Assembly (NCBI GenBank): GCA_008638375.1
Contig: CM018031.1
Span: forward strand, 12,496,562-12,560,561
Direction of reading: 5' to 3'
Length of the DNA: 64,000 bases
From: Nyssa sinensis
Lineage: Eukaryota; Streptophyta; Magnoliopsida; Cornales; Nyssaceae
The stretch's first letter is position 1; each line of letters opens with the position of its first letter. A program made the position numbers and the translations under genes. Of the stretch, positions 11,430 to 23,121 are shown one piece after another. The notes under the pieces are model-generated. The model searched no databases. It saw only the letters and a list, made by a program, of their open reading frames with translations, and was not told where the DNA came from.

Positions 11430-13370
11430 GTCGTGAAATGATGAGGAATAGCGTTGACCAATGAGCCGCCGGTCATTTCACTCCAGCAGCAGCTACAGAG
11501 AGAAACACTCCCTGATATTATATTGTAATATAATATTAGCAGTATCCGAGTGTCAGTTTCTGTATACATTTGGTCAGGGCCCAAAATATAATACCACTAC
11601 ATAAAGGGTAAAAAAGTAAATTACACATATTTTTTTTAAGTTTTCTAAACAACGATATATATTTTTTTAAAATTTCTAAAAATTTTAAAATTTTACTGAC
11701 TGTCAGTCCTTATTTACTTGACAAATTATAATTTTTTTTAAATGATAAAAAAATTATTTCATGTTTTTTTAAATATTTTTTTATTTTGATCAATTTTTTA
11801 TTTTAAAATAAATATTAATTAAAATCATAAATTTATTTTTATATAAAATAAATATAAATTATTTATCTTTTTTTTAATAAAATAAAAAATTTTAAAATGT
11901 TACAAAAAAAATGTCAAAATTGAAAAAACGGAAAGAAATAAAAAACACTTATCACTATGAAAACAATGACTGATGAGGAATATTTGTAATTTGTTAATAA
12001 AAATTGAAAATGTAATTATAATTTTAAGAATTTTAAAAAAAGTTAATATAATTTTTCTCAAGTAAAATTATTGATTTTGGATAAATACTAGATACATTTA
12101 AAAAGTTTATCATATTCACTTACCATGTAGAACATCATAATTTCTAGCATAACTCAATATTATCAAAAGCTAATTTACATAAGCACTGAAGTATTATTCG
12201 AATGATATAAATGCTCACTTATTATTCAATTGACATGAGTTCAATTCTACTCACCCATAGTTGTATTAAAAAAAAAAACTTTACATGTGAAAACGATATT
12301 CTAATACATTTTCTTTTTTACAGATTGAATATTTAGAAATAAAAACAATTATAATAAATAAAAATATAATATTTTAAAAAATTAAAGAATAAGAGATTCA
12401 TTTGGACATAGAAACGAAGTCTTTCTATTATTACGTGTGAAATAATCAAGTTTCTTTCATTAATTTCAAAAATATCACATAAACATGTAAACAAAAATGT
12501 CTAAATATTTCTTATTATAAGTTATATCTTCAATAATGATGTGGTGCCTTTCATATATTGCTACATCATCATTATCAATGGTATATTTAAAAACATATTT
12601 GAGAATATATATATATATATATATATAGCATTATTCTTGGGTTTTATTTTTAGCAAAATGTCCCCCAAATGGGCCCTTGATGAGCTTAGTTTTAGGTAGC
12701 GTGATTTAAAATGTTTTAATTTTTAATTTTTAAACTTGAGAAATTTTTAAAATTATCACATGCCAAGAAATTCGGCCAATTTAAATTGACTTGATTCACA
12801 AAAAAAAATTCTCACTTTCTTTATAGCCTTAGCCAATTGTTGGGAGTAGTGTCAACTTTACTATTAAGTAAAACAGTATTGACTTTAAATCCTGCTTACA
12901 ACAAACATCTCAAATGTTATATATATTTATAATATAATAATTCAAATTAAAAATTTAGCGCTCATAAAAGTTAAGTCTTCCTAAATTTTTTTTGATAAAG
13001 TAGAGTTTTATTCTAAATCATTCTTATTTTTTTTATTATTATTTGTTTATATTAAAATGACTTGAATGATTTTTTTCTATTGAGTTTTTGTAAATTTTAT
13101 TTTAAGATGAGTCAACAATTCAAGAAAATGTCTAATATTATCAGTACGTTCAAGTCCAACTTATTATCTCATCAAGTCTATTCAGTTTCATTCGACAAAA
13201 ATACCCTTTAAAAACACAATAAAAACCACTGGACCATTTAATTTAAAAAAAAAATGTATTCAAAATTTTAAAATTAAATAATCCTCAAAATATAAATCCA
13301 TTTTTCAATAAACGTCAAAGGCAGCTTCATGTCTGCTTCCAAGGCTTGAGACACACTTATAAACAATATA
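11430..13370. other. PHT4 upstream region and AT-rich intergenic DNA
   Basis: The PHT4 promoter should lie just above 11429. A near-palindrome of ATATTATATT type sits at about 11515-11538, and I see no confident TATA box. From about 11600 the DNA is very AT-rich with (AT)n at 12605-12627. No gene is supported. Confidence 0.4.
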
Positions 13371-14130
13371 AGCACACTGGACTCTCGGCCCGGTTGGCCG
13401 GATGGGCCTCTTCCACTAACCAATTCCCAAGCAGGTCAAGCCGCCACTCTTATGGGCGAAATCCATGTGGGCCAGGCCTACATTAAAGAGCACGGAGCAA
13501 ACATCAATTTCTATGGACCCAAAATTTCCTCAGTATTTCCAAAATAGAAAACACTAAAAGATAATGAAATTCACTATATTTATTATGGTAAGTCTTATTA
13601 TCTTGTGTTTTGAGGCAAGAAAATTGAGTGAGAAAATTTATTAAATGAAATGAGAAAATCTATTACATATAATATCACTCTTCCAAAATATAAAATGCAA
13701 CTTGTTAAGAACTAAAGGCTTTTGCCATATTTTTTCTTTTTTTTTTTTTATTTTTATTTATTTTGAAATGAAGCAATGTAATTCAGGAGAATATTTAAAC
13801 CCCCTGCGGGAGTAAAATTACATATATATAACTCGTACATACAACTCTTTCTAGATCTTAGCATTTTCACTTTAATAAGAGCATAGAGCATTGAGTTAGT
13901 CCTTATTGAATCTTGCCTTCATCCAAGTTGGGATAAATAAGCAGGGATGGCTACTCCCATCCATTATATAATGCATCAGTGGTTGTTTCAGGAGGTAATA
14001 TGGTTGGGACCCCAATGACTAAGGGTCCTGGTTCATTTTATTCACAACCTGATGCCTACAAACCTGTCTCAATTTTTTTTAGTTATAATTTTTTTTTATT
14101 CAACGATAGCCAGTGACTGATTTAAAATTC
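13371..14130. other. GC-richer island in intergenic DNA, no gene
   Basis: About 13375-13500 is markedly more GC-rich than its surroundings (CGGCCCGGTTGGCCGGATGG and neighbours), with no ORF of useful length. The stretch at 13790-14060 is also less AT-rich. Neither part is recognised. Confidence 0.3.
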
Positions 14131-14430
14131 TCAGTTGAGAGATCAAATTGTAAGTATTAAAATTTAAGAGTTCATATGAATATATATATATATATATATA
14201 TATAAAGGGGGCCAAGGCAAGGCCTATCTCTTTAAAAAATTTAATAAAATTAGTTGAAAAAAAATACAATATTCAAAATTTTGAAAGGGCCAAATTACAA
14301 GTCTTAAAATTTAGGAGGGTTCTTATAAATATATATATATATATATATATAAATTTGGGGTGAGAATCCTATTTTGTTAAAAAAATTTAACACAATTATG
14401 AATAAAAAATACAATATCTAGACTTTTGGA
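14131..14430. repeat. Two ~140-bp imperfect tandem units with (AT)n cores
   Basis: Each unit reads roughly: a GGCC/GATC-AAATT(G/A)(T/C)AAG block, a TTAAAATTTA(A/G)GAG block, a long (AT)n run (near 14180-14204 and 14329-14351), then TTTAA(A/C)A...AAAATACAATAT. The CACTA element at 14454 starts just after the second unit. Non-coding. Confidence 0.5.
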
Positions 14431-14453
14431 AAGTCATGGCTCTCTTCCATCTC

Positions 14454-15038
14454 CACTACAAGACAAAGTATTTATTCCGACCCTAGATGTGGTTAGAAAT
14501 ACTTTATTTAGCATCGGAAATAAATATTACTGACAAATAATAAACGTCGAACACAACGGTCGGTATTAAAATGATCAGAAAAAGATTACCGACGAAAATC
14601 TCGATAGGTTGGAAATATTAACATATTTCCGACGCATGTAAGCGTTGGTAAAAGATTATTTCCGACACATCCTCACGTCAGAATAAATACCCATTTCCGA
14701 CAATAGTTGTTACCGTCGGTAACGCGAATTCCAAAGATCATAAAACGACATTATTTTTAAATATTTTTTATATTTCCGACCCATGCTGACGTCGGCAAAA
14801 GTATTTAATATTTCTGACACGTCACACCGTCGGAAAAACTAAACTATTTTCGACTGTACTGTTTAGCGTCGGTAGTGCTTTACTTTTACCGACGCAGTTT
14901 ACTGTCGGAAAAAACTTCAGTCGGTATTACTCATTAAAATCCGACATAAACATTTGTTCATCGAAAATAATCATTTTACCAACTAATTTTAATCCGACGA
15001 CGGGATTTGCGTCGGAAAAAGTGCATATTCTTGTAGTG
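14454..15038. mobile_element. Non-autonomous CACTA (EnSpm/CMC) element
   Basis: A 585-bp element begins CACTACAAGACAAAGTATTT and ends TCTTGTAGTG, so both termini are CACTACAAGA in inverted orientation. It is flanked by the trinucleotide CTC on each side (14451-14453 and 15039-15041), the 3-bp target duplication expected of CACTA transposons. The interior carries many short subterminal motifs of the TTTCCGAC / GTCGGAAA type in both orientations, the usual transposase-binding array of this superfamily. There is no transposase ORF, so it must be mobilised in trans. Confidence 0.9.
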
Positions 15039-15041
15039 CTC

Positions 15042-16614
15042 TCCTTATCCGTCCTTGATGATAAGAAAGAAAAATCAAATTCACATTAATTATATATAAA
15101 AAAATGAACTAAGTAAAATAAACACTTGCACTACTAAAGTAAAACGTCGGTCCCCTGTTGGTTATAAATCTAGAGTCTATTATTAAGGAGCTTAATTATT
15201 GTATGGGTTGTTAGTATTTAGTAATACCATATATATCACAATGCCATGCAAGAGACGTAGTGAACAATCAATTTATCTAACCAGGAGGATTGACTTTACA
15301 AAAGGGATCAGTAGCAAGGGCACATCACCAAATTGACCATCTGAACCACTTCACCAAACTGTCCCATTTTCAATCTAATATTTTAAAGAGCATGAGATTC
15401 TCTGTGTATGTTAGGTTTATTTTAAAATTTTATAAAAATATGTTTATATTCATAAATTGATAATATTGTATTTATCGAATATTATATTATGATGTGAAGT
15501 AAATATTTTTGGTAAAATATGAAAATAAAATTAATATTATTTGTTTTGAAATGAAAAGGAAAAAAAAAGAAGAAAAAAACAAAAGAGGATTATTGTGATG
15601 GAACAATTCACAATGTATATAATCACTCCTTGAAGGAATTGGAGTTTAACACTATAATAGACATTTTGGTTTACATGTTTTCTAAATGATCTTATGTCAT
15701 GTTTGGCAAGGAAGAATTGAATGATCATTCTATAGAATGAAATAGAAATATAATGAAATTGACATGAAATGGAATAAAGATTATTCATCTAGGCCAAAGG
15801 AATGTTTGAAATAATTTTGATTGGAATACCTATTTCATGAAATAGATATTCTCAATTATACCAAATAAGATTAAGGAATAAAAAAAATTAGAATAAAAAT
15901 TCTAAAAATTTTCATCCCACCGTACGAAACATGACGCTAGAGTAGTGTTTATTTGGTAAAAAATATGTAAAAGTGTCAATTTCTTTTTTACTCTTTATAT
16001 TGTATATATTGGATAATGGGTAAGTGATAGATTTGAAAGTAAAACTTATGAAAAGTCAAAATTATTTGGAGAAGTAAGTTTTTTAACCTTTTACTTTGCA
16101 ACTAAAATTTAATAAGTTCCATTGCAAAACGTGATTTTGAAATAATTAACCGACCCCTCAAAACTCCATTTTGCATTTTCCAAATAACAAATTGTCATTT
16201 TGGGTGAAGCGTTAAAACGACCTCTTACTCTGTTTGGTATAAAAAATGGGACTTAATTGAAATTGACTAGAAGTTAATTGTCAATTTTAATTTCGAAACT
16301 CCATTTCAAATAATCAAACATGACATTAGTTAAATCTACATATGATGAATTCACCAACGTCTCACTCATACGATGTAATGAAACAAAGAGAAGATCAGCT
16401 TTCAATATATTTACTTGTTGATAGATCAAACAAAGCCTTATCAGTTGTTTTTCCTTCTTGGGTTGGTTTGATCCTAAATTGATCTGCTTTTAATGTCTAC
16501 TAACTCTTTAAGTTGCTTAACTAATTTTTGTTAAGAGTCTGACTTATACCAACTCTTTAGCCTTTTCCTGGTTGGTCAAGTAGTTGAAATCTTGCTGATA
16601 TAGTTAGAATTAGT
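15042..16614. other. AT-rich intergenic DNA, no gene
   Basis: No supported gene. Around 15690-15930 a paired pattern (TCATGTTTGGCAAGGAAGAA ... ACGAAACATGAC) suggests an old MITE, but the ends are too diverged to delimit. Confidence 0.35.
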
Positions 16615-19500
16615 AAATAACTAATTAGAAAAGTACATTTCTTTACAAAAGGGACGACTGTAATATAAGATAGAGTAGCAATATCAGACAAAAACGATTT
16701 CAAGCACCGAATTTTTTCTCTTGAGTTGGAGTAATTGTAGTAGGTAGTAGTACCTTTCTATTTATTCCTATTGATTTGTTACGCAATTGACATACGTGTT
16801 CCAAATGGTTATTAATAATGTTTGTTGTTGAATTAGTATCGAACATTAAGTAGGTCAACTAAAAAGGGAGTTCGAATGTGAATTGGTATTATTTGATTAG
16901 TTAAGGGATGAAACACTATCAATAAGTAGTTTTATAACTGTTTTGTTTTAGTTTTTTGCAGTTTTATAAAAAAGGTATAAGAAAAGTAATAATTGTGTCA
17001 TGCATGAATGGTCAATATTGGCGAATAACTAACTATAGAGGTAAGTCTATGAAATAGACAATTGTAATGTAAGATAGAATAACTGTACCAGATAAACAAG
17101 ATTTAAGAGATTGGCATTTTTTTGGAGAGTCGGAGTCTGCAAATAACTAACCGTGGAGGTACCTTTACGAAAGGGACAAGTGTAATGTAACATTAAATAA
17201 CTATCTCAGACAAACAAGATTTAAAAGTTAACATTTTCCTCGACTGTTGGAGTTATTCTAGTAAACATGGTACTTTTACATTTGTTTTTATCGATTTGAA
17301 ATGCACTTGCCACTCTATATTCCACTTGGTTGAAGTTAACATTTTCATTAGTTTTATGGGAGTTCGTGTTTGCCCTCTCCTTTTTGCCAATAAGATTGAC
17401 ATCATATTTTTTTATTTAAGAAAATTACACAAATGTCCATTGTTGAAATGAATAAGATGATTTTTTTTATATACATATAAAGGCAATTGAGTAATAGCAC
17501 TCTTATAGTGAAAGCCTTGCAACAAAAATGGGAGTAGGAATAGCATTCTTCTATTTTTGTTGGTGTTTGTACTAACTTTCTCTAGAGGTAATATTATTTC
17601 CAAGAAATTGCTTGATTTGTAAAAGGATAAGTATTATGTAAGATAAAATAACTATATTAGTCAAACAAGATTTATTAGTTGAGATTTTCTTAAGAATTAG
17701 AGTTAGCAAATAACTAACTACAAAAGTACCTCTACAAAAGGGATAATTATAATATAAGATAGAATAACCATGTTAGACAAACAAAATTTTACACGTGTTT
17801 CATATGGTTATTAATAAAGTTTGTTGTCGCATTATGTATTTTTTGTAATTAATTTCCAACCAAGTAATGATGCTTGAATTAGTATCCAATGTTAAATACG
17901 TAAACTAACAAGGAAGTTCGACTGTGAAATGACATTATCTGATTAGTCGAAGGATGAAATGCTGTCAATAAGTAGTTTTATAACAGTTTTGTTTTAATTT
18001 TTGACAATTTTATAAAAAATACATAGGAAAAACAACAATTGTTTCATGCAAAAATAGTCATTGTTAATGAATAACTAACTATATATGAACGTATCTCATT
18101 GAAAGGGACAACTGTAATATAAACTCGTCAAGAATTTTAAATAATGATAAGTGAACAGGATTTATATTAGCCGATAGAAGGAGAAAGTCCTAATTGGAAT
18201 TGGGCCTCGAATCTAGATTATGTAACGATACATCTTATTAATGATATGTTATCATGTATATTATAAAAATCTTTCATTAGTCAAGATGTACAATTGATAT
18301 AGTTTGTCAGTCTCAATAAAAAATTTATACGATAAAAGAAGAGATACACAGGTTGTAGAGTTTGCATTTTCATTGGGTCCTGCAATAACTTGGTTTCTCT
18401 GTAGCCTTAAAAGCAATTATTAACTAATTATTGATAATAAAAAGGACAAAAATATAGGATATCAAAAAATACTATGTAAGACTATGGTCGTATCCGAGAT
18501 GGCTTAGAACCATCATTTCCTACTAAAGACCGAGTTCGGGTCTTCCCGCTTCGTTAATTTGTACCACTTCTTTTCCTTTGAATGACCAAAAAAAAATGTA
18601 TTTTGTCACTTTTTACAAGAGTAGCTCTTTGGTCACTAGAAAATAAATTACAACCCCTCACAAAATAAGAATAATAATAATTATAAGGAGGACAACTTCA
18701 CTACTTATATATCACTTTGCATTTAGCCTTAATTAAGTTGTAACGTTAGAAACAAATAGAAGCTACCCATCTTGATGAAACATTCTTTCAAAGGAAAATA
18801 ACGTAAACCCACATTTTTCTTTTTTGACAATGAGTAATCTACATTTTTATGAGATATTGTTATATTATTAATAATACTTTAAATCATATAATTAATATAA
18901 TACAATGATATATTACCAAATCGGTATCATGTCATTTGGGATAGAAATTTAAAAAACAAATTCAGATAGTAGTATTTTTGTTAAGTTAATCACTCAAAAA
19001 AAAAAAAAAACAAAAAAAGTCAAGTTATTCCCACTACTCATTTAGGTCATGTTTGAATCAATTTTATAAATGCATTAAATGTGTTTTAAGTCCCTCAATT
19101 GCACGTAATTGCTTTTGAGATTGTTTGGTATGAAATTAGAAATTGTACTTATAGATCACGAATTTTTTATTAAGTGTGATTTGAATTAAGTTTGTAAGTC
19201 TAATATATTAAAAATTATAAAACAACATTTATTTAGTTTATTAAAGCAGAAGAACAATATCTATACAAAGTCATGTAGCCTACATCACCTTAGCTCTACA
19301 CAGTCTTCCCGAAGGATCTTAAAAACTCATGAAAGATTACCAAAATACAGCTCCATCAGTTCAATAACAATTATCCTTGTTTAAGCACTGGATATCTAAT
19401 TATAAGTTGATTACTTGTTCAATAGATTGCAATGTTTTCACATCCAAACCTCTCCACTTTTAGGATATTCATCGATTATCAATTAGTCTAATGATGCATG
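16615..19500. repeat. Large tandem duplication, copy A
   Basis: The block from AATTAGTATCGAACATTAAG at 16831 to about 19500 is repeated as copy B from 19501, an offset of 2670 bp. Copy A also has an internal third start of the unit at 17877 (offset 1046), and a ~85-bp module recurs near 16615, 17025, 17140, 17705 and 18060. The module reads AAATAACTAA...AAAAGGGACAA.TGTAAT.TAAGAT, followed by CAGACAAACAAGATTT. No protein-coding potential is seen. The origin is unknown; it may derive from a decayed transposon. Confidence 0.75.
18481..18600 (+). repeat. tRNA-like (SINE-type) head
   Basis: The sequence holds an A-box-like TGGCTTAGAACC at 18500 and a B-box-like GTTCGGGTC at 18534, 34 bp apart. 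This is the layout of an RNA polymerase III promoter in tRNA-derived SINEs. No cloverleaf is evident, so it is not a tRNA gene. A second copy lies at about 20719 in the duplicated block. Confidence 0.3.
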
Positions 19501-21650
19501 AATTAGTATCGAACATTAAGTAGGTAAACTAAAAAGGGAGTTCGAATGTGAATTGGCATTATTTGATTAGTTAAGGGATGGAACACTATTAATAGGTAGT
19601 TTTATAACTGTTTTGTTTTAGTTTTTGACAATTTTATAAAAAAAAATCATAGGAAAAGCAACAATTGTGTCATGCATGAATGGTCAATGTTGGCTAGCAA
19701 ATAACTAATTATAGAGATACCAATATGAAAGGGACGATTATAATGTAAGATAGAATAACCGTATCAGATAAACAAAATTTAAGAGGTTAGCTTTTTCATC
19801 GGGAGTTGGAGTTTGCAAATAACTAATCGTGGAAGTGTAACTCTACGAAAGAGATAAGTAAAATGTAAGATTCAATAACTATCTCAGACAAACAAAATTT
19901 AAAGAAATTAACATTTTCTCGAGTGTTGAAGCTATTATAGTAAGCAGTGTATTTTTATATTTGTTTTCATTGATTTGCAATACAATTGATATTCTATATT
20001 CCACTTGCTTATTAATGAAATTCACATTTGTATTAGTTTTATGGGAGTGCGTGTTTCACCTCTCTTTTTTTCAATAGGTTTTACACCATTTTTTTTTATT
20101 TAAGAAAATTACACAAATGTCCCTAGTTGAAATGAATAAGATGGTTTTTTTTTTTACATATAAAGGCAATTGAGTAATAGCACTCTTATAGTGAAATCCC
20201 TTGCAGCAAAAATAGGAATAGAAATAACATTCTCCTATCTTTGTTGGTGTTTGTATTAACTTTTTTAGAGGTAATATTAGTCCCAAGAAATTGCTTGATT
20301 TATAAAAAGACAAATATTATGTAAGATAAAATAACTATATGGAGGTATTCTTCTGAAAGGGACAACTGTATTGTAAACTCGTCAAGAATTTCAAATAATC
20401 ATAGGAAAACAATATATTAGCCGATAGAAGGAGAATGTCTTAATTAGAATTGGGCCTTGAATCGAGATTATGTGATGATGCACCTTATTAATGACAGATT
20501 ATCATGTATATTCTAAAAACCTTTCATTAGTCAGATGTACCATTGATATAGTTTGCCAGTTTCAACAAAAAACGTATACAATAAAAGAAGAGATCCACAA
20601 GTTGTAGAGTCCGCATTTTCATTGGGTGGTTTGTTTGTAGCCTTAAAAACAATTATTTACTAATAATTGATAATAAAAAGGATAAAAATATAGGATGTCA
20701 AATACTACAGTGTAGGACTATGGTCCTATCTGAGATGGCTTAGAGCCACTCTTCTCTACTAAAGATTGAGTTCGGGTCTTCCCGCTTACTTTGTACCACT
20801 TCTTCTCCTCTGAACAAAAAAAAGAAGGAAGTATTGTGTCACTTTTTATAAGAGTAGCTCTTTGGTCACTAGCAAATTAGAACCCCTCACAAAAATAATA
20901 ATAATAAATATAAGGATGACAACTTCACTACTTATATATCACTCTGTATTTAGCCTTAATTAACTTGTAACATTAGAAACAGTGAGAAGCTACCCATCTT
21001 GATGAAAACATATTTTAAAAGGAAAATAATGTAAACCAATATTTCTCTTTTATGACAATGAGTAATGCTATATTTTTCTGATGTATTATTATATTATTAA
21101 TAATATTTTAAATTATATAATTAATGTGATATAATGATATATTATTAAATGAGTGGCATGTCATTCGAGATAAAATTTTAAAAAATAAATTTAGAGTGCG
21201 TAGTTAAGTTAATTATTCAAAACAAAAAAGCCGAGTTATTCCCACTCTTCATTTGTCATGTTAATCAACTTTTCAAATGCATTAAATGTGTTTTAAATCC
21301 CTCAACCACTCTTAATTTCTTTTAAGTTTGTGAGTCTAAGTATATTAAAAGTTATAAAACACTTATTTAGTTGATTAAAATAGAAGAACAATATTTGAAT
21401 AATGTCATGTACCCCACATCACCTTAGCTCTATACATACTCTTCCCGAAGGGTCATAAAAATACATGAAAGATTACCAAAATACAGTTCAATCAGTTCAA
21501 TACTACAATTATACAAGAAAAAATTATCCTTGTTTAAGCATTGAATATCTAATTATAAGTTGATTATTAGTTCAATAGTGTACAATGTATTCACATCCAA
21601 ACCCTCTCCACTTTTAGGATATTTATCGATTATCAATAGTCTAGTGGCGA
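19501..21650. repeat. Large tandem duplication, copy B
   Basis: This is colinear with copy A. The start AATTAGTATCGAACATTAAG, the central block around 20088-20340 (matching 17400-17655) and the terminal block CATCCAAACC(C)TCTCCACTTTTAGG at 21595 (matching 19440) all align. It lacks about 410 bp of copy A (roughly 17660-18070), joining directly at 20340. No gene is seen. Confidence 0.75.
20719..20825 (+). repeat. Second copy of the tRNA-like (SINE-type) head
   Basis: This is the copy B counterpart of 18481-18600. It has TGGCTTAGAGCC and GAGTTCGGGTCTTCCCGC in the same spacing. It most likely arose by the large tandem duplication rather than by a second insertion. Confidence 0.3.
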
Positions 21651-22290
21651 ATTTAAACCATAGACTTTGAGGAAAAATAAAAAATTTAAGAAAATCTCTT
21701 GTGAAAATATGAAAAAATTTGAGGTCTGCCTCGAAGTCAGCCATATATATATATATATGGCTGCTTGTTCAAGTTTCTTAATAATTAAAAAAATAAATTA
21801 ATAAATAAAAATTTCTTAATTGCAAACTTGGATTGGCTTACTAACTATGTTATGAGGGTATGAATTATTTGTAATAGTTAGTTAAGTAGTTATGGGGAGC
21901 TTTCTGTTAATAAGTTATAACCAACTGCCACTCAGGCTTTAATTTTTATTTAAAACCCACTAACAATTAAATAAATACTAGCAAAGCAAAACGAAAATTA
22001 GGTGGTTCTGTTATGTGGAAAAGTTGTACCTTGTTTAGTTAAGTAGTTATGGGATTTGTTCAGTATGGTTGGACCAAACCCAGGTTCATTCTGACCAGCA
22101 ACCCAGTCAATTTTTTTATATTTAAAAAAGTGGTACCAAGAGCTTTTATACATAGCTTAGCTTCAAAAAGTGTCTTAATTGATGGATAACTGCTTTATGT
22201 AATACACAAGAAAGCACTTCTAGAGTTCGTGGATATTCTGTAAATAGATGTTACATCTCAATTATGTATCGATCGATCCTTACACCCACG
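21651..22290. other. Laccase distal upstream region
   Basis: No gene is supported. A perfect palindrome, GCCATATATATATATATATGGC, lies near 21741-21762. The rest is AT-rich flank of the laccase. Confidence 0.4.
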
Positions 22291-22294
22291 ACCC

Positions 22295-22301
22295 ACCTAA
22301 C
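22295..22301 (+). promoter_or_regulatory. AC-III element (ACCTAAC) in laccase promoter
   Basis: ACCTAAC is an exact match to the AC-III element and to the secondary-wall MYB-responsive consensus ACC(A/T)A(A/C)(T/C). It sits about 40 bp upstream of the TATA-like box, beside further C-rich ACCCACGACCC sequence. Lignin genes of this kind are known targets of MYB46/58/63-type factors. Actual use is inferred. Confidence 0.55.
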
Positions 22302-22332
22302 TAAAAACGACATGGCAGCCGAGCTTCTCTCT

Positions 22333-22342
22333 CTTTATAAGG
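22333..22342 (+). promoter_or_regulatory. TATA-like box of laccase
   Basis: The CTTTATAAGG sequence is about 130 bp upstream of the ATG and precedes a leader ending in a (TA)n(GA)n microsatellite. Confidence 0.5.
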
Positions 22343-22410
22343 TTGTGTTGGTCCGTCACACCTGATCAGTACACGGAGAAGTACAAAAAGATCACGAGAG
22401 AGAAAGAGAG

Positions 22411-22412
22411 TG

Positions 22413-22468
<56 letters not shown>
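22411..22468. repeat. (TA)n(GA)n microsatellite abutting the laccase ATG
   Basis: The 5' leader ends in an (AT)n run followed by about 17 GA units, running directly into the start codon at 22469. Confidence 0.9.
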
Positions 22469-22473
<5 letters not shown>

Positions 22474-23040
22474 GCAGTGGATTCGTGTCTTAGTTATGGT
22501 GGCTTGTCTGCTTCCGGTATTGGTGGAGTGCAGGATCCGCCATTACAAGTTCAATGTAAGTACTACAGTGTTTGATAATATCTTATTGCGTGCATTGCAT
22601 TGCATATTTGTTGCTGAACTATAATAAGGCACACTGTTCAATGGTAGCTTGTTGTATTTCATGGCCTATCCGTGAAATTGGAGACTCAAATAATAAGCGA
22701 AGTTCCTGAACTGGGGTAAACTGAGCCAGTCAACGCACCGACTCAGCTACCATTACATAAGTAACGATTTTTATATATGATTTTATTTTTACAGTAAATT
22801 CTAAGTAAATCTTAAAAAATATTAAAATCATATAGTTATCACACCATCCGATCTAATATTTTATAAAGGTTAAAAGTTGAGATATGGTTTATACTTTTCC
22901 TGATAAATAACAGTTGCGGACAAATATGCAGGTAGACCAGCTTTGTGTCTCAATGGAGCCGGTGTTATACCTTTCCTAAAACTTGAAATTTGAGATTTAA
23001 AATTTAGCATACAGCGTTTAAGCCATTGAAGAGCAATAGC

Positions 23041-23118
<78 letters not shown>
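23041..23118. repeat. Palindromic (CT)n(AT)n(AG)n microsatellite
   Basis: In laccase intron 1, about 12 CT units are followed by an (AT)n core and then about 18 AG units. The CT and AG arms are complementary, so the whole block can fold into a long hairpin. Confidence 0.9.

Positions 23119-23121
<3 letters not shown>

Noticed and set aside
18500..18545. tRNA gene
   Set aside because: A/B-box-like motifs are present, but no acceptor stem or anticodon arm can be formed; reported only as a SINE-type head.
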